Source: Thermoascus crustaceus
Lineage: Eukaryota > Ascomycota > Eurotiomycetes > Eurotiales > Thermoascaceae
Assembly: GCA_001599835.1 (NCBI GenBank)
Contig: BCIC01000001.1
Location: forward strand, 3,797,179-3,861,178
Direction: 5' to 3'
Length of the DNA stretch: 64,000 nt
Of this stretch, positions 1 to 12,650 are shown one piece after another (positions within the stretch are counted from its first letter, which is position 1; every line of letters begins with the position of its first letter). Made by a program: the position numbers and the translations under genes. The notes below the pieces were generated by a model. That model searched no databases, was not told the origin of the DNA, and saw only the letters and a list, made by a program, of their open reading frames with translations.

Positions 1-125
1 CACTCGGCATTGTCTCTTGTCGCTTTCCGGGTACAGAGTTTGCATACCCTTTATGATCAGACTGGCCTTTTTGCTCTATATTAATTGACATCATAGAGCC
101 CGCGGGATTTTGTTGGGGTAATAAG

Positions 126-2216
126 ATGTCTCTATCGGCCGTACCATCTTCATCCAGAGTTCCCCTCGAGAGAGACAACCATGGCCGTCCTCGTTTTCGG
201 GGTTGCTCGCATATTCGCGAATTTGAATTTTTGGGGAAGCTTGGAGAAGGTACTTTCGGGTAAGTTTTGCATCTTATTTTATCATACTACCGGATACAGG
301 TATACTAAGTTTTCATCTGACAGTGAGGTCTACAAGGCCAGATCTAAAAGATATGGATCTGTTGTGGCTTTAAAGAAAATCCTGATGCATAATGAAAAGG
401 ATGGAGTGAGTTTGCTGTACGCCATTACCATAGCAATCTGCTAATGGGGGTTCTTAGTTTCCCATCACTGCTTTACGTGAAATCAAACTTCTCAAAATGC
501 TGTCACATCCGAATATACTACAACTTCAAGAAATGGCAGTGGAACGAAGCAAGGGTGGGTCATTCATGCTCAAATCTCCCAGCTTCTCCACTGATAGTTC
601 CTTATTAGGTGAAGGGCGAAAGAAGCCGAGCATGTATATGGTTACACCGTATATGGAGCATGACCTTTCGGGACTGCTAGAAAATCCAAACGTCCATTTT
701 ACGGAGCCCCAGATCAAGTGCTATATGCTGCAGCTGCTTGAGGGTGTTCGATACTTACATGAAGTAATAATATGCACTCTATATATAGCTTCTGGGAGAT
801 GAGACTAACCTTGACACAGAATAGTATTCTGCATCGGGATATGAAAGGTTAGCTGTTCTTCATTACATCAGCGTGCAGTGAACACCTACAACTAACTGGA
901 AACGTAAAGCTGCGAATCTCCTCATCAACAACAAAGGCATTCTTCAAATTGCTGACTTTGGACTTGCCCGACCCTACGATGAACCGCCCCCCAAGCCTGG
1001 TAAGGGTGGTGGTGAGGCTAAAAGGGATTACACTACACTCGTTGTTACAAGATGGTACAGACCACCAGAGCTTCTCCTTCAATTACGACGGTACACAACA
1101 GCGATAGATATGTGGGGAGTTGGGTAAGCTTCAAAGGTCTCCTCAACCTACCATGAAACTTGCTAAGCTTTTTGCTGTTTATAGGTGCGTCTTCGGTGAG
1201 ATGTTCAAAGGCAAACCGATTCTAGCTGGCAGCAGTGATCTTAATCAGGCACAACTGATCTTTAATCTTGTCGGGACCCCCACCGAAGAAAACATGCCCG
1301 GATGGAGTTCACTACCAGGATGCGAAGGCGTTAAAAGCTTTGGATCCAAACCTGGAAATCTGTCTGAGGTCTTCAAGGAGTATGTCTTGAATCTAATTCG
1401 GAGATAAGTTTCGCTAGTGTGTCTGACATTTCCAACAGGCAAGGTTCTGCTGCCATATCTCTCCTTAGCGAACTCTTGAAACTCGATTGGCGCAAAAGAA
1501 TAAATGCTATCGATGCACTAAAGCACCCTTATTTCCTCAATCCTCCGCTTCCGGCACGTCCAGGTGAACTTCCTCATTTTGAAGATTCGCACGAACTCGA
1601 CCGGAGAAAGTTCCGCGGACAAAAAGCTGCTCTGCCACCAGCTCCGGCTGGAGGCTCGGTGGGCATGGATCCAAACGGAGAATGGACAACTAATTCGGGC
1701 GTTCGTCCTGGTGCAGAGCACAGGAACAGTCGCATCCCTAGCACTGCGTGGGCCGGCCATTCGAATAGCAATGTCTCGGGTAGTGCGGCGCGGCGCCCTT
1801 TTGGCGTCGATGATTCGTATCAACACCTCCCTGCTTGGAATAGAGAAGGAGGTTTGCCGCCTAAGCCTCCTCCCCCTGCTCATCAGGCGTGGACCGGAGG
1901 CCAAGGCTGGAGAGGAGAAAACCGTGCAGACCAGCGGCGGGATAGATCACATCAACCCCGGATTCCTGGACGCTCGGATGGGAAACTGGATTCTTATGTT
2001 CCGAAGTACGATGGTATAAGGGATCGGCCCAGAGATCGTGATGACAGTGTTTCAAGGTCCACAACTGACTGGCGAGAGGGGAAATCAGACTACTCACGTC
2101 ACATGGACAGACGAGATTATGGTTATGATCACCCCTCAAGGAGACGAAGTCGTAGTCCAGCTCCTAGAGACCGAGGACGAGAGACGGATAAGAATTACAA
2201 CGTCTATCGTCGTTGA
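126..2216 (+). CDS. bur1: Bur1/CDK9-type cyclin-dependent protein kinase
   Basis: Seven exons: 126-259, 324-405, 458-763, 820-847, 910-1123, 1185-1379, 1439-2216; 578 residues. Seen: glycine loop GEGTFGEVY (about 40-48), catalytic Lys in ALKK (62), the C-helix motif PITALRE (74-80) that gave CDK9 its old name, HRDMKAAN (179-186), DFGLA (199-203), a TRWYRPPELL activation-loop end, and an Arg/Ser/Pro-rich tail ending in Tyr-Arg-Arg. Known for the family: with a cyclin partner it phosphorylates the RNA polymerase II C-terminal domain and Spt5 in the nucleus to promote elongation. The start at 126 is chosen because it puts the conserved region before the glycine loop in frame; the ATG at 181 is in another frame. 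All introns are GT-AG. Converges on the phosphoglycerate dehydrogenase gene. Confident. Confidence 0.95.
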
Positions 2217-2684
2217 CGTCACTGGGCTCGTATTGACGGCAAAGTTTGGTGTGTTTTAATTGTACTAGGCGTTCTTCCTCAATACCGGTCATAAGGATTT
2301 TACCTACACGTGTGCTTGGGGCGTCTGGAATGAGATTATCACCTGGGAACTTGAGATGAAACTATGTACCATATTCCATACAGGATAGGCTGATATACAA
2401 GCACCTTTTTTTGAGCAATCATATCAAGCATTTGAGATAATGAAACAAGTCATCAGATCTGTAATCTATGTACTAGCGTTGAGAGTATCCGTACTGTGAT
2501 CTTGTATGGAAGGAAGAACTTCCGTTGAGGGAACTCAACCTACTATACAGCATGTTTTCCCATCTTATTCCATCTTCATCTCTGAGAATCCTCTATGCCA
2601 TTAGAACGCCAAGTGATTTCTGAACGTGGGAGAGCGAAATGATATTACGCAGCCGATCGGAAACGAGCCGATGTTCTGGATCAC
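2217..2684. other. Intergenic region between convergent genes
   Basis: Holds the 3' untranslated regions of bur1 and the phosphoglycerate dehydrogenase gene. No open frame, RNA gene or repeat that I recognise. Confidence 0.6.
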
Positions 2685-4447
2685 CTAGTAGAGGATCCGA
2701 GTCATAATTCGGGCTGGTAACTGATGTTAGCAGATGAAAGAAATACAAGATTCTTTGACGCTCATACAAGAAAGGCTTTCTAGTCTCTCATAGAGATCTT
2801 TGATCGTGGCGGTATCCACGTTGCTTATGTCAGCCATCAAATAGGCAACCTAATTATCGTCAGCTTCGCCCGCTTTATCCGGCATGGTTCATAACGTACA
2901 TCACCTCTGCTATCAGTCATTTGTTTATCGACATTGTGATCACTAAGTATTTCATTCACTACAAATGTCAGCAGGAGGAATATCTCGTAGGATCTGGGCA
3001 TCCTTACCTTTCCGCAGAACGCCAGGAATATTCTGATGAATATAGATTACCTGCAGGTAGATGATTAGCAACAATCCCAGAACCAAGACATTGAAGGAAT
3101 AACGCACTCGAGCGCAGTTTGGCTCATCCATGGTTAGAGAACGAAGATTAACCTCGGGGAGATTAACAGCTCCCAAAGTCGTTCCCTCGTTCACGTATCT
3201 CACCAAAGCCTGGCCGACCTCGATACCAATGGCACTCTGAGCTTCTTCAGTGCTACCTCCAATATGAGGTGTTAATATCAAGTTTTTGAGGCTGCGTAGG
3301 TCACTACTCCAAGCATTCAGATCATTGTTGAAGTAATCACCGTTTCCGGCGGGCTCGTTTGGATAAACGTCAAGGGCGGCGCCGGCAATTTTTCCTGATC
3401 GCATTGCATGAATTAACGCGGGAATATCGACGACGGACCCTCGACTTGCGTTGATCAGATAGCTGCCATCCTTCATCTGTTCCAGCTGCTCTTTTCCGAT
3501 CATGTTTTTCGTTTCAGGGAGCTCTGGGACGTGACAAGTAACAAAGTCGGCCCCCCTGAGAAGGTCCTCCAGGGTCGGGACCTGTCGCGCAGTTCCCATT
3601 GCCATCAGATTAACTACATCATAGTAAATGACAGACATCCCCATTGCCTCTGCTAGCACAGACAACTGAGATCCAATGTGACCATAGCCGATTATTCCTG
3701 TAAGAAGTGTGAGAAGTGTATAGAGAGAAATACTATAAAAGAGCGCATTACCTAATGTTTTGCCACGGATCTCCCAACATTTATTACTGACTTTGTTCCA
3801 TGTACCATTGTGCATCTCGTTAGAACGATCACATAACTGCCGAGCCAAAGCGATGATTTCGGCAATGACTAGTTCTGCCACACTGCGCGAATTGCTGAAC
3901 GGAGAATTGAAAACTGCAATGCCATGATTTGCGGCATACTGGAGGTCAACCTGGTTTGTTCCGATACAAAAACAGCCAATGACTATCAAATTTTTGGCTT
4001 CCTTGAGGACACGCGCCGTGAGTTTCGTCTTAGACCGGATACCGATAACGTGCACATCCCTGCGGGACAAAGGTTAGCTGAAGATGGGCAGGGAAGAAGA
4101 CGGTGATCACCGAGAAAGAGGCGTCAAGCTCACCGGATCTTCTCAATAAGCTGGTCCTCAGGCAGAGACGACTTGAGGGACTCTACTTGGTAACCTTGTC
4201 TGGCGAGAATATCTCGACCAGTTTGGTTCACATTTTCCAACAGCAGGATTTTGATGTCTTCCGTGGCGAATGGCTTTAGGTGCTTTGCTGCTGCCGAAGA
4301 TGCCGGTCGAGGCAAGGCCGAGGCTCCATAGCTGGAGGGAGGGGATTGATAGTTGGCAGTGGGAGAAGTTGAAAGGCTCAGACTGCGTGAAACCTGGAGG
4401 GACAATTCGCTTTGATTCGGATTGATATCTGTTGCCGAAGCCTCCAT
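2685..4447 (-). CDS. ser33: D-3-phosphoglycerate dehydrogenase (SER3/SER33 family)
   Basis: Seven exons on the minus strand: 4447-4134, 4059-3752, 3697-3108, 3050-3008, 2958-2900, 2849-2768, 2713-2685; 474 residues. Oxidises 3-phosphoglycerate with NAD+, the first step of serine synthesis, in the cytosol. Seen: Ser/Pro-rich N-terminal extension, substrate-binding domain, Rossmann GYGHIG (211-216), catalytic Arg in NASRG (293), Glu in YPNEP (322), His in TPHIGGS (352), and a C-terminal ACT domain (about 405-474) ending RIMTRILY. The ACT domain is split over four small exons; a single-frame reading misses it and runs into intron sequence. ACT domains in this family often mediate serine feedback; that it does so here is inferred. 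SER3 versus SER33 cannot be decided. Confidence 0.95.
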
Positions 4448-5359
4448 GGCGTTTATTTAGCAGCTCTGTTGATGCGCTAGTGAATTAGATGGATTCACGT
4501 TAGGGATTTGTACAAGACGCAAAGTTGGCGCGGAAGTCTTAAGTTTTCAGGGTATGTGTCACCAGAGGTACTCACTCGGAGGGGTTGGTGGGGGGGAGGG
4601 GGGTAAAAAAAATTATCCGCACGCACTCTATTGCAGTTACAGATCTGGTCATGCGAAATACTAAGTATTAGTGGATAATCATGAACACAGGATGTTAACT
4701 ATCAGCTCAAAACCGCCTTCTATAAGGGTATAACCAGGAATAACTAATTTGACTTTTGATAATGCCTTTTTTAAATTATCATTGATTGTAAGTCATCCTG
4801 TCAATGTCCAAACCAAGACCCTTTCCAGATCAGCCATAGGAACACCTACTGTGTAAGTCATAGCTAAAGTGTAGCTAGATCACCCCTATGTCAAGTGGCT
4901 CTTCCAGGTGCTAAATATCACTAAATGTATCCAGGCAACCTCCTATGTCCGAACTACAAGACGTCCCAGCTTGGGCTTCAAGGGGGGGGGGGGGGGGGGG
5001 GGGTTAGTAGGCTCCAAGAATTCTAGAGAGCCTGAGCAAGATGGGACTAACTGCTGAAACTACAGTACTAAAGCAGATTGCAGATATATATAGCAATAAC
5101 CTTGTGTAACAGAAGTATGGAACATGATTTCTCGCAGCAGCAGAATTGGACTGTCACTATAGCAAGGGAAACTCGCAGTCACGACCCATGAGCAAGTAGA
5201 GGTCACATTAATGGTCGTTAAACCCCACAAAGCAGCTGATATCATTGCACATGCAATGTCATTACTATGCAAGGTCTAAGTTGTAGGTACATACAAGAGT
5301 AGGTGTATCATGAGTCAACCATAAGTATCTAAAACTGCACAATTTGACCCCCTCGAAGG
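4448..5359. other. Intergenic region with G-rich tracts
   Basis: Promoter side of the dehydrogenase gene (minus strand) and 3' side of the seryl-tRNA synthetase gene. It holds a G-rich stretch around 4579-4603 and an uninterrupted run of 22 G at 4982-5003. The small frame at 5060-5272 has no recognisable motif. Nothing else seen. Confidence 0.6.
4982..5003 (+). repeat. Homopolymer run of 22 G
   Basis: Positions 4982-5003 are all G, flanked by A and by TTAGTAG. The tract length may vary between isolates or be misassembled. Confidence 0.9.
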
Positions 5360-7114
5360 TCAAACTTTAAGATCTTGCATCTTCTTCGCAGCATCAGCCG
5401 GGCCAGACTTCTGGTTTTGCTTTCCCTTTACCTTTTGTGAAGTACTTTCCTTTGGTAGTTCTTTTGTATAAGGAAGGAACTCGGGCGCTCCAGGAATGTA
5501 TTTTCGAAGAGGCTCAGGAATAATGACTCCCTGTAAAACCTGTGATCAGTCTCATGTCGGGAAACATGTTTTAAGACGTATGAAGAGTACATACATCTTC
5601 CGTTTGATAGTTCTCAAGGATACAGCATAGTGCTCGCTCAGTGGCACATAGGGTAGCGTTCAATGCATGCACGTATGTCTTCTTCACGTCGGTTGCTTTC
5701 TTGGCTCCATAGCGGATTTCCAAAGCACGAGACTGGTAGTCAGTACAGTTGGAACAGGAAACCAGCTCCTTGTATTCGCCTTGAAAAGGGAACCAAGCTT
5801 CCAGGTCGTATTTCTTGGCAGCGGCATTATTCAGTGCCCCAGAGACTATCGCCACAACCTGGTATGGAATCCGGAGTGACTGATAGAATTCCTCCGAGGT
5901 TGCGATCATCTCATCGAAGGCCTTCCACGAGTCGTCCGGTTTGGTCAAGACAAACTGTTCAATCTGCATCGAATAAGAAACTACCCAAGAGAAGGATAAG
6001 ATCAGAGTATTACCTTCTCAAACTGATGGACACGAAAGATTCCCCAAGCGTCCTTACCATGAGCACCAGCCTCTTTCCGGTAGCAGGTGCTGTAACCAGC
6101 GTATCTAGTCCCTGGTTAACACACAGCTAAAGTAGGGAATGAGGGATACCTACTTGATTGGGAGATCTTTCTCCTGGAGCCACTCGCCATCATGTAGGGC
6201 AGATAATGGTTGCTCTGAAGTAGCGATGAGGTACTTGTCGGTGGACTTGTCCTCACTTTCAGTAACCTTGTATAGTTCCTCGTCAAATTGTTCTAGTTGA
6301 GCAGTTTTTGCCATGTAATCTCTCAACATGAATTGCGGAGGTTGGTTCGGCTTGTATCCTTTCTTCCAAAGAAACTCCAGACCATAGTTTACCAACGCGA
6401 GATTCAGAAAGAGACCGTAGCCAGTCAAGCAATATCCACGATGGCCAACGATCTTGACACCACGTTCTGGATCATAGCCGTCCAAACGTGTCAGCACCTC
6501 ATGGTGCGAGAGGCAGTCACGTTTCTCTAACACCACATTTTCAGGGGCCCATTTTCTGACCACGACATTGTCATCCTGGCATTTCTGCGTCAGTTGCTGC
6601 ACTCTGATAATAGATGTGCTAAAAGTCTTACTTCATTGTTGCTGACAGGGACAGAGTCATGCACGTAGTTCCCAATGGTCTTAATTTTTTTATCCCTTTG
6701 AGCTTCTTTCTCAATTGCAAGATCCTCTGCTTCCTTTTTCTGTCTCTCGAGGTCCGCTTTCTGCTCCAACAATTCGCTGGCATCTTCCTTGTTCTGTAAT
6801 GATAAGCTACTTTGTCAGTCTGCAAGTTGCTTTGCAAGATATGCATCCTGACCTTCTTCTTCTTGCCAATTTCCTTGAGAAGAGCGTTGAGCTTAGACCC
6901 TAGCTGCATCGCTTCAAATCGCGCTGCAGTGACATAGATGGTTAGGTCTCAAAAGACAAGGTGTTTCGAGCGGATGCTCACCTTTACGAGCGTCCTCATA
7001 CAGAACAATCACTTCATCAACAGCATCTTCAGAAGCGAACCGTCTGCGCTGACTCTCCTTGATCTTGTTGGGATCTCCACCGCGGTCGGTGACAAAGTCT
7101 GCAACGTCAAGCAT
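5360..7114 (-). CDS. ses1: Cytosolic seryl-tRNA synthetase
   Basis: Seven exons: 7114-6982, 6923-6853, 6793-6632, 6575-6154, 6104-6014, 5963-5595, 5530-5360; 472 residues, usual for the eukaryotic cytosolic enzyme. Class II synthetase charging tRNA-Ser. Seen: N-terminal MLDVADF and a charged helical arm (about 45-115, rich in Lys/Glu) that in this family grips the long variable arm of tRNA-Ser; TSEQPL substrate loop; motif 2 ending FRVHQFEK (286-293); motif 3 region with ATERALCCILENYQ and GVIIPEPLR (417-425); and a Lys-rich C-terminal tail found in fungal cytosolic enzymes. No mitochondrial targeting peptide is visible. The acceptor for exon 4 could be 10 bases earlier, but only the chosen site keeps frame and family sequence. 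Confidence 0.95.
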
Positions 7115-8296
7115 ATCGGAACACCTAGGTAGTAGAAAAGAGAACTTTTAAAGGTATGCGAGAACTTGCTGTTTCCTACTAAAAAATGGCTTGATTTGGA
7201 GGAACTCTAGTATGGCTGTGGAAGCGGTATGGCCGACCAAAGCGTGGATATGGTTTGACTCAAGTCGACAACAGAGGGGTAAAATCACATTAGCCCACAG
7301 TGGCTGAAGTGCGTGGAATCAAGCGGCGAGGGGCAGCGCTAACCTTTATCGGAGCCACCCGCGTAACGAGGGGCTCCTAACGGAGCTTGGTATTTTTTTA
7401 TTCCAATAATGGAAATCCCACGGAAAGAGAGCAAAAAAAAAACTTTTTATATAGGTAATTGCCTAAACTTAAGTTTCAATTTCAGTCATTTGTGACACTA
7501 CCTAGTACTTTGCCAACATCTTAGGTAGCAGTTTGCTACTAGCGGCTTCTCAGAATACTGTTTGATACCTAGGTACACATATGATTGTGACGCAAAATCA
7601 TAAGATGATATTGGCTACCGGATGCTGTGGAATTACCCGACTATCGAACCAAGTAAGGTCCTACGCTATATAACATGACAGGCTGAAGCCACCTAAAATC
7701 CCGTGAGGGCAACGCTGTCTGAACTGCTGTCTTATCGATAGCAGGGTCTGAAGACTGGTATGACCTTCCAAGGTTGTGCCCGAGTATCTAGAAATGGCAG
7801 TAATATGATCTTGGAATTCGCTCCCTGTCGCATGTAACGGACTGGTGAATATTAAAACTTCCTGATCCACTGACATCCTCGGTATTCGTATTGGATTAAC
7901 TTGTCTTGACTAAGGGCTTCAGCATCACCCTTCCTGTTCCATTCTAGAAATATATCTATTTCACAATATATTTAACCTCACAGAGTACCCGTTGAAAACA
8001 CCAGAGCCACCGAAACGAACCTTTATCCGGAAGAGCAAATGAAAGCAAAATAGAGATCCTTGAACGACGCACCTCTTGGTATGAAGATCCCATAGAGCAA
8101 CAAAAAGAAAGGATCGAGAAGTCATAACAAAAAGATCACAGAGTACGATTGCTCGACCCAATAATATAGCATTATTAAGATGAGGATGCCGTAGTTTCCC
8201 ATCCTCAGTCTGACCAGAATAGGTTTCGTTCTTCGGCTCCGCATTCCTGTTCCCCTTTCCCTCTCTCGACTTGTCCGCGTAGTCATGAGGTAGGAT
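7115..8296. other. Intergenic region
   Basis: Promoter side of the seryl-tRNA synthetase gene and 3' side of the Rheb gene. A short G+C-rich patch around 7315-7400 contains a small inverted repeat (GCTCC...GGAGC), and an A/T stretch follows at 7388-7450. Small open frames at 7661-7876 and 7961-8161 show no motif or coding bias. No gene seen. Confidence 0.5.
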
Positions 8297-9078
8297 TCAC
8301 ATAACGGCGCATTTACTACCCCCCGTCGGCTGGGAGGGATTTTGTGATTGCTCGATCTCTCCAATCATTAAGTCGAAGGCTTTCGCAACGTTGTAGTCGA
8401 GACGGGCGCTGGCCTCAGTAAAAGCACAGCCGAATTCTTCACCTAGGAGCCGCCCTTCCTCCAAGGACACCTGTCGCTGTTCAGGCTTAAGATCACTTTT
8501 GTTACCGACTATTACAAGTGGCACCCAATCCGCTCCCTATCAAGTACGGTCTCAGTCCTACCTGTCCGACACTTATAGGTGATGAGCAAGAGGTAGTGTA
8601 CTTACCAAGTGATTCAATATCTTCTCCCTAATTACACGGACCATATCGTAAGACTGACGGGACGCCACCGAGTAAACGATCATATATCCGTGAATTCCAA
8701 TGAAGTGTTTCGAATTCAAGATGCTATATTCATCCTGCCAACAAAGTCAGCATATCTAATTTTACCCTGTACAAGATTTTGTTACCTGTCCAGCCGTATC
8801 CACAATCTCTGTTGCAAAATCTTGGCCCTTGTGTTTGATAATACGACTAAATGTGTTTTCGATTGTGGGATAGTAACTTTCCACAAAGTGGTGATCGACG
8901 AAGCGGACAGTGAGAGATGACTTCCCTATGACGAAAGTTAGTAAGTATACAGAGTACATGGAACTAGTATATTCGCCGACAAAGCAAAAATGTCGACAAT
9001 GTGGTTCTTCATGAAATGCATACCCACAGACCGACTGCCAACAATGGCTATCTTTCGCTGCTTCGGCGGTGCGGGCAT
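8297..9078 (-). CDS. rhbA: Rheb-family small GTPase
   Basis: Four exons: 9078-9024, 8925-8786, 8734-8606, 8536-8297; 187 residues. Seen: P-loop GSRSVGKSS (14-22) with the Arg that distinguishes Rheb from Ras at the equivalent of Ras Gly12, switch I YYPTIENTF, G3 DTAGQ (61-65), G4 NKSD (120-123), G5 EASA, and a C-terminal CAVM prenylation box (184-187) predicting farnesylation and endomembrane attachment. Known: Rheb activates TORC1 and is switched off by the TSC complex; in Aspergillus RhbA influences nitrogen and arginine responses. The start is set at MPAPPKQRK because it matches the family; an in-frame ATG at 9135 would add 19 residues without family support. Confidence 0.95.
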
Positions 9079-9963
9079 TTTGCCGCTCCTGCTGTAAAAA
9101 CTCTGATGACGTGATTGACGAGACTCCTGGAACAACTATGGCGGAGACAGGATATCGAGTATCACAGGGAAGTATTGTGTGCCAGCAGGATGGTTGGAGA
9201 GACTGTGTACGCATTCGACGGTTGTCAGCAATGGGATAAGAAGCTCCGTGGATGGGGAAGCGATTAATAAAATGAAAACGCAGCTGTCCGTTTAGGAACC
9301 ATGGATCGAGGACCTTGAACTGAGCGCGAGCAGTAAACGTAGCACTGGATCATTGGGGTTTCTAGATCCCCGGCCGTAAGGGACAAGTTTGACCTCAACG
9401 ATGAACGAGCGCGGTTGAAAGGGCAGAGATCGTCACCAGCGCTAAGGGCCCCGAGAAACTGGACAGCACAGGGCAGCTACCTAGCTAACTCATGCGATCG
9501 GGCGGCGGACCCCGGACTGACCCTAAGAGTCGATAGTCCTTCCCCGGGGCCCGGGCGGACTGGCAAATGCCAGCGCTTACTTGACAGCGGTAGGCGGTGA
9601 AGGTATACCGACACCCTACAGCACGCAACGGGCTTCGCGTCGGCGTGTCCTGCCCGTACCAGGTAGTGAATTTAACTAGCAATTAAAAAAGATGGCCATA
9701 CAAGGCAACTGCTGGCTTCAGTCAAGAGATCAATATATGTACCTATTTTATGCTGTATGTACAGTTATGTACAGTACATTCTTCCCAAGAGAGCAGGTAA
9801 AGATCAGTGAACAGGCTACACAAGTGTCTTCAGCAATAGTGCCGTAAGTATTAAATACCGAGAACCGAAAGTTCGACATTCAATACTCAAAAACCGCATA
9901 TGCGTCAAGCGCCGGAAACTATTCACTTGTTTCCCCCCAGAAATGCACACAATAAGTGCAACA
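9079..9963. other. Intergenic region with a G+C-rich core
   Basis: 5' side of the Rheb gene and 3' side of the WAPL-like gene. Positions about 9400-9660 are clearly G+C-rich, with a CCCCGGGGCCCGGG-like stretch at 9542-9555. Around 9735-9780 TGTAC repeats several times. The open frame at 9415-9600 lacks any recognised motif and I do not call it. Confidence 0.5.
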
Positions 9964-12650
9964 TCAAATCGATCGTTGTCTTTCAGACTGCCTAATCAGA
10001 TTCACAATCCCCTGCAGCCGTGATGTGAACTCGACTATCGGATCTTCTGCTGTAGACTGGTCTCGTTCTTCTTCAACTTTTTGGTGGTAATGGATGAATT
10101 CCTCGACAGTCGTCAAAACCAGAGAAAGACCATCACCATTGAGGGAGTTTCTGATGTGTGAACGTGCATCGGGATCCAAGCAGAGCATACTTAGAAGAAT
10201 AGATAAGTACCCGAACGCTACATTGAAATGCGTTTGGACAACACAGTCGGCCTAAAAGAAGGTCAGATTGTAACAATGGCAGTTCGATGTAGCCTTACCT
10301 CTGAAACAACATCAAGGCCCGTGGAGAACAAATGTAGAAAACGGTCAAGAGAAGATCCAGGCCCAGCATTTGAGCCAATAAAAAGCTTCCTTGATTTCCC
10401 ACTCTCCTCTGTGAGATTAATAAGAGCACCAAGTGCCAATATCACTATATCTAAGGAATCATCATTTTTCCCAACGAAATTGCCAGAAAAATCCTTGAAA
10501 TTTGTTTCGACAATGCCGACCAAAGCTTTGATGAGCTCAGGGGTTGCGAACTCTTCACATAATGACGGATTATTATTAGTGATATTCAAGAGGAGCCGGA
10601 TAAACAGCGCTTGGATCCGTCTACAGCGACTTTCGTTATACCCCTCCAGGGAGGAGACAAAGTCACCAAGGCGGGAAAGTCCTTTTAAGACATTTTCACG
10701 ACCGCCTCCAAGTGAACCTGGAAGGGTTGTATATGCTTCTAGGATAAACAGAGTTAATTCCAGCACCGGATAATCGTTTAATGTGAAAGAAGCATCTTGT
10801 AATTTTGACGAACGTTGCAGCAATAAGCCGACCAGTTGACCCAGAAGCGACTCAGGGATTCTGTCTATTTTATCACCTCTTTCTCGGCATTTGCATATAG
10901 TCAGCTGGATGCATCGAAGGGCCACAAGCTGAGGAGAAAGCTGCGACGGCAGCATATCAATCGCTAGTGTAGACTCCCTTAGGCGCGAACAAAGAGCATG
11001 GACAGCTTCTTGACTGGCCTTAGACAAATTAAAGCACCGGTTCCTCGAAAGGACCAGGATATCATCCTCCATCTCAAGTAACGGAGGCGACGATTCCAAA
11101 ATCTTTGGCCAAAATGATGTCAAAACTGTTGAAGGTAACGGACCAACCGACATGATCAGTCCATAAGCACAGACAGCAAGGTATGCTGAGATAACATCAA
11201 GTTTGTTTGAGAGACAGCCTGCGAGGCGTCTATCAAAGCCACTTTCAAGAAAACGTCGTGTAAATTGACGATCCGCAAGTTTCCCGCAGAGTTGAATGAA
11301 GCTACTGCGCCGACTGGACACTGGGCTGGAGGTATCTTCAATATCTTCGAAGAGAGAATCGACAGCCCCCCGGAATCTTGCGTTTTCACCAGCCTGTCTC
11401 AACTCATGAATGCTTCGAACTGATCCGCTGCTATTGTTCTCACCGGAATCTATGAGCACCTGAACTGCGGAAATTGACCCATCAGGTTTTTGTTGCTCTA
11501 TTGAAGGGCGTCTGTGCAAGTCAACTGGACCTTCTTGGACTCCACCAAGTATATGGAAATCGCTTAGGAAAGATCGCTGGCGCGCATAGGTGATCTTGGA
11601 CCCCCCGGATTTGGATGGAGCAATGTTTCTGTTTTCTGCCATGTCGCAGGACTCAGAATGAGACAAATTGTGCGTCTGATGAATGCCATCTGGCGACACC
11701 TCGAAGCAGTCGGAAGTTGTTGATCGGTTTTCGCCAGTAGAATCCATTAGAGAATCCTTCATAAAGTGATCACGCACATCCAATGCATCCACCAGCCTTT
11801 TTCGACTGGAAATCTTTGTTGTTGGAGTATGTAAGGTTGGACTTGAATTCGACGGATTGCTTATTGAAGAGCTAAGGTGTCCTGGTCTTGTCTTGACATG
11901 TCTTGACTGTGATGCCAGGTACTCATCAATTGGCCTGTATTGTCGCAGATGTGGACTATCCCCTTTGGGAGCTGGAGAACCCTCGCTGGATGGAGAAAGT
12001 GTGCTATGAGTTAATGCATAATCATTAGAACTGCGCATGCCACGGCCTTCCCGCTCATTAGAAGTAGTCTGTGCTGGGCGACGCTTATGCATTGTGGATG
12101 CGGCAGTCGCTAATGCAGAAGATGTCTTTGTATTTTCAGTATTTTTGTCGAAGAAGGGCCGGCGTACTGAGCTGGACCTCTCTAGTGCATCACCTGCGCT
12201 GACCGGAAAATATTCTAAAGGTTCCAGCGTCTGTCTAGAATTGTCCGCGTCAAGTGTTGGTTGTGATATTGGGCGACCCGAATTAGACAGGTAATGGCTA
12301 TGCGACTTACATCCACCCGGAGTGAGTTTTCTTCGCTTCTTCGAAATGCCGAAGTCGTCCCGCAGCTCATCGCCGGAAGAGGGAAAGTCATAGATACTTG
12401 CTCCTTTGGCTGTGGATTTAGTTTTTTGAGAACCATCACAGGAACTGGTTAGAGACTTTCCAGAATCTAGGTTCCCATTCCCCAGAAACGTCGGTCCGGG
12501 TTTAGGGTGAAGCTCTCCGTTTCGGTCACCTTTCGAGCTTGTAATGGTAACAGGCGATGATCGCTCATATTCAATGTTTTCACGGTCCTTTGACGTCTGT
12601 TCCTTTAAGGATCGGCTGTATGTAACAAGCTTGCGGCTGCGTTTGAGCAT
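9964..12650 (-). CDS. WAPL-domain protein (cohesin release factor, Wpl1/Rad61-like)
   Basis: Two exons, 12650-10299 and 10251-9964; 879 residues. The N-terminal ~400 residues are low-complexity, Ser/Thr/Lys-rich and probably disordered; the first residues MLKRSRKLVTYSR are basic. From about residue 415 (LRQAGENARFRGAVDSLFED) onward the sequence is helical-repeat-like with SSRRSSFIQLCGKLADRQF, which I recognise as the fungal start of the WAPL domain; later segments have armadillo-like LxxLL patterns. Known: Wapl with Pds5 opens the cohesin ring in the nucleus. The assignment rests on the WAPL-like block, since the N-terminus is poorly conserved. The short intron (10298-10252) closes the frame exactly. 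Confidence 0.82.

Noticed and set aside
5663..6130. 155-residue plus-strand frame
   Set aside because: Antisense to conserved exons of seryl-tRNA synthetase, which match the family in detail.
9415..9600. Open frame in a G+C-rich intergenic stretch
   Set aside because: No motif, no splice continuation and no homologous-looking protein; G+C-rich DNA gives open frames by chance.
10228..10773. 181-residue plus-strand frame
   Set aside because: Antisense to the WAPL-like gene.
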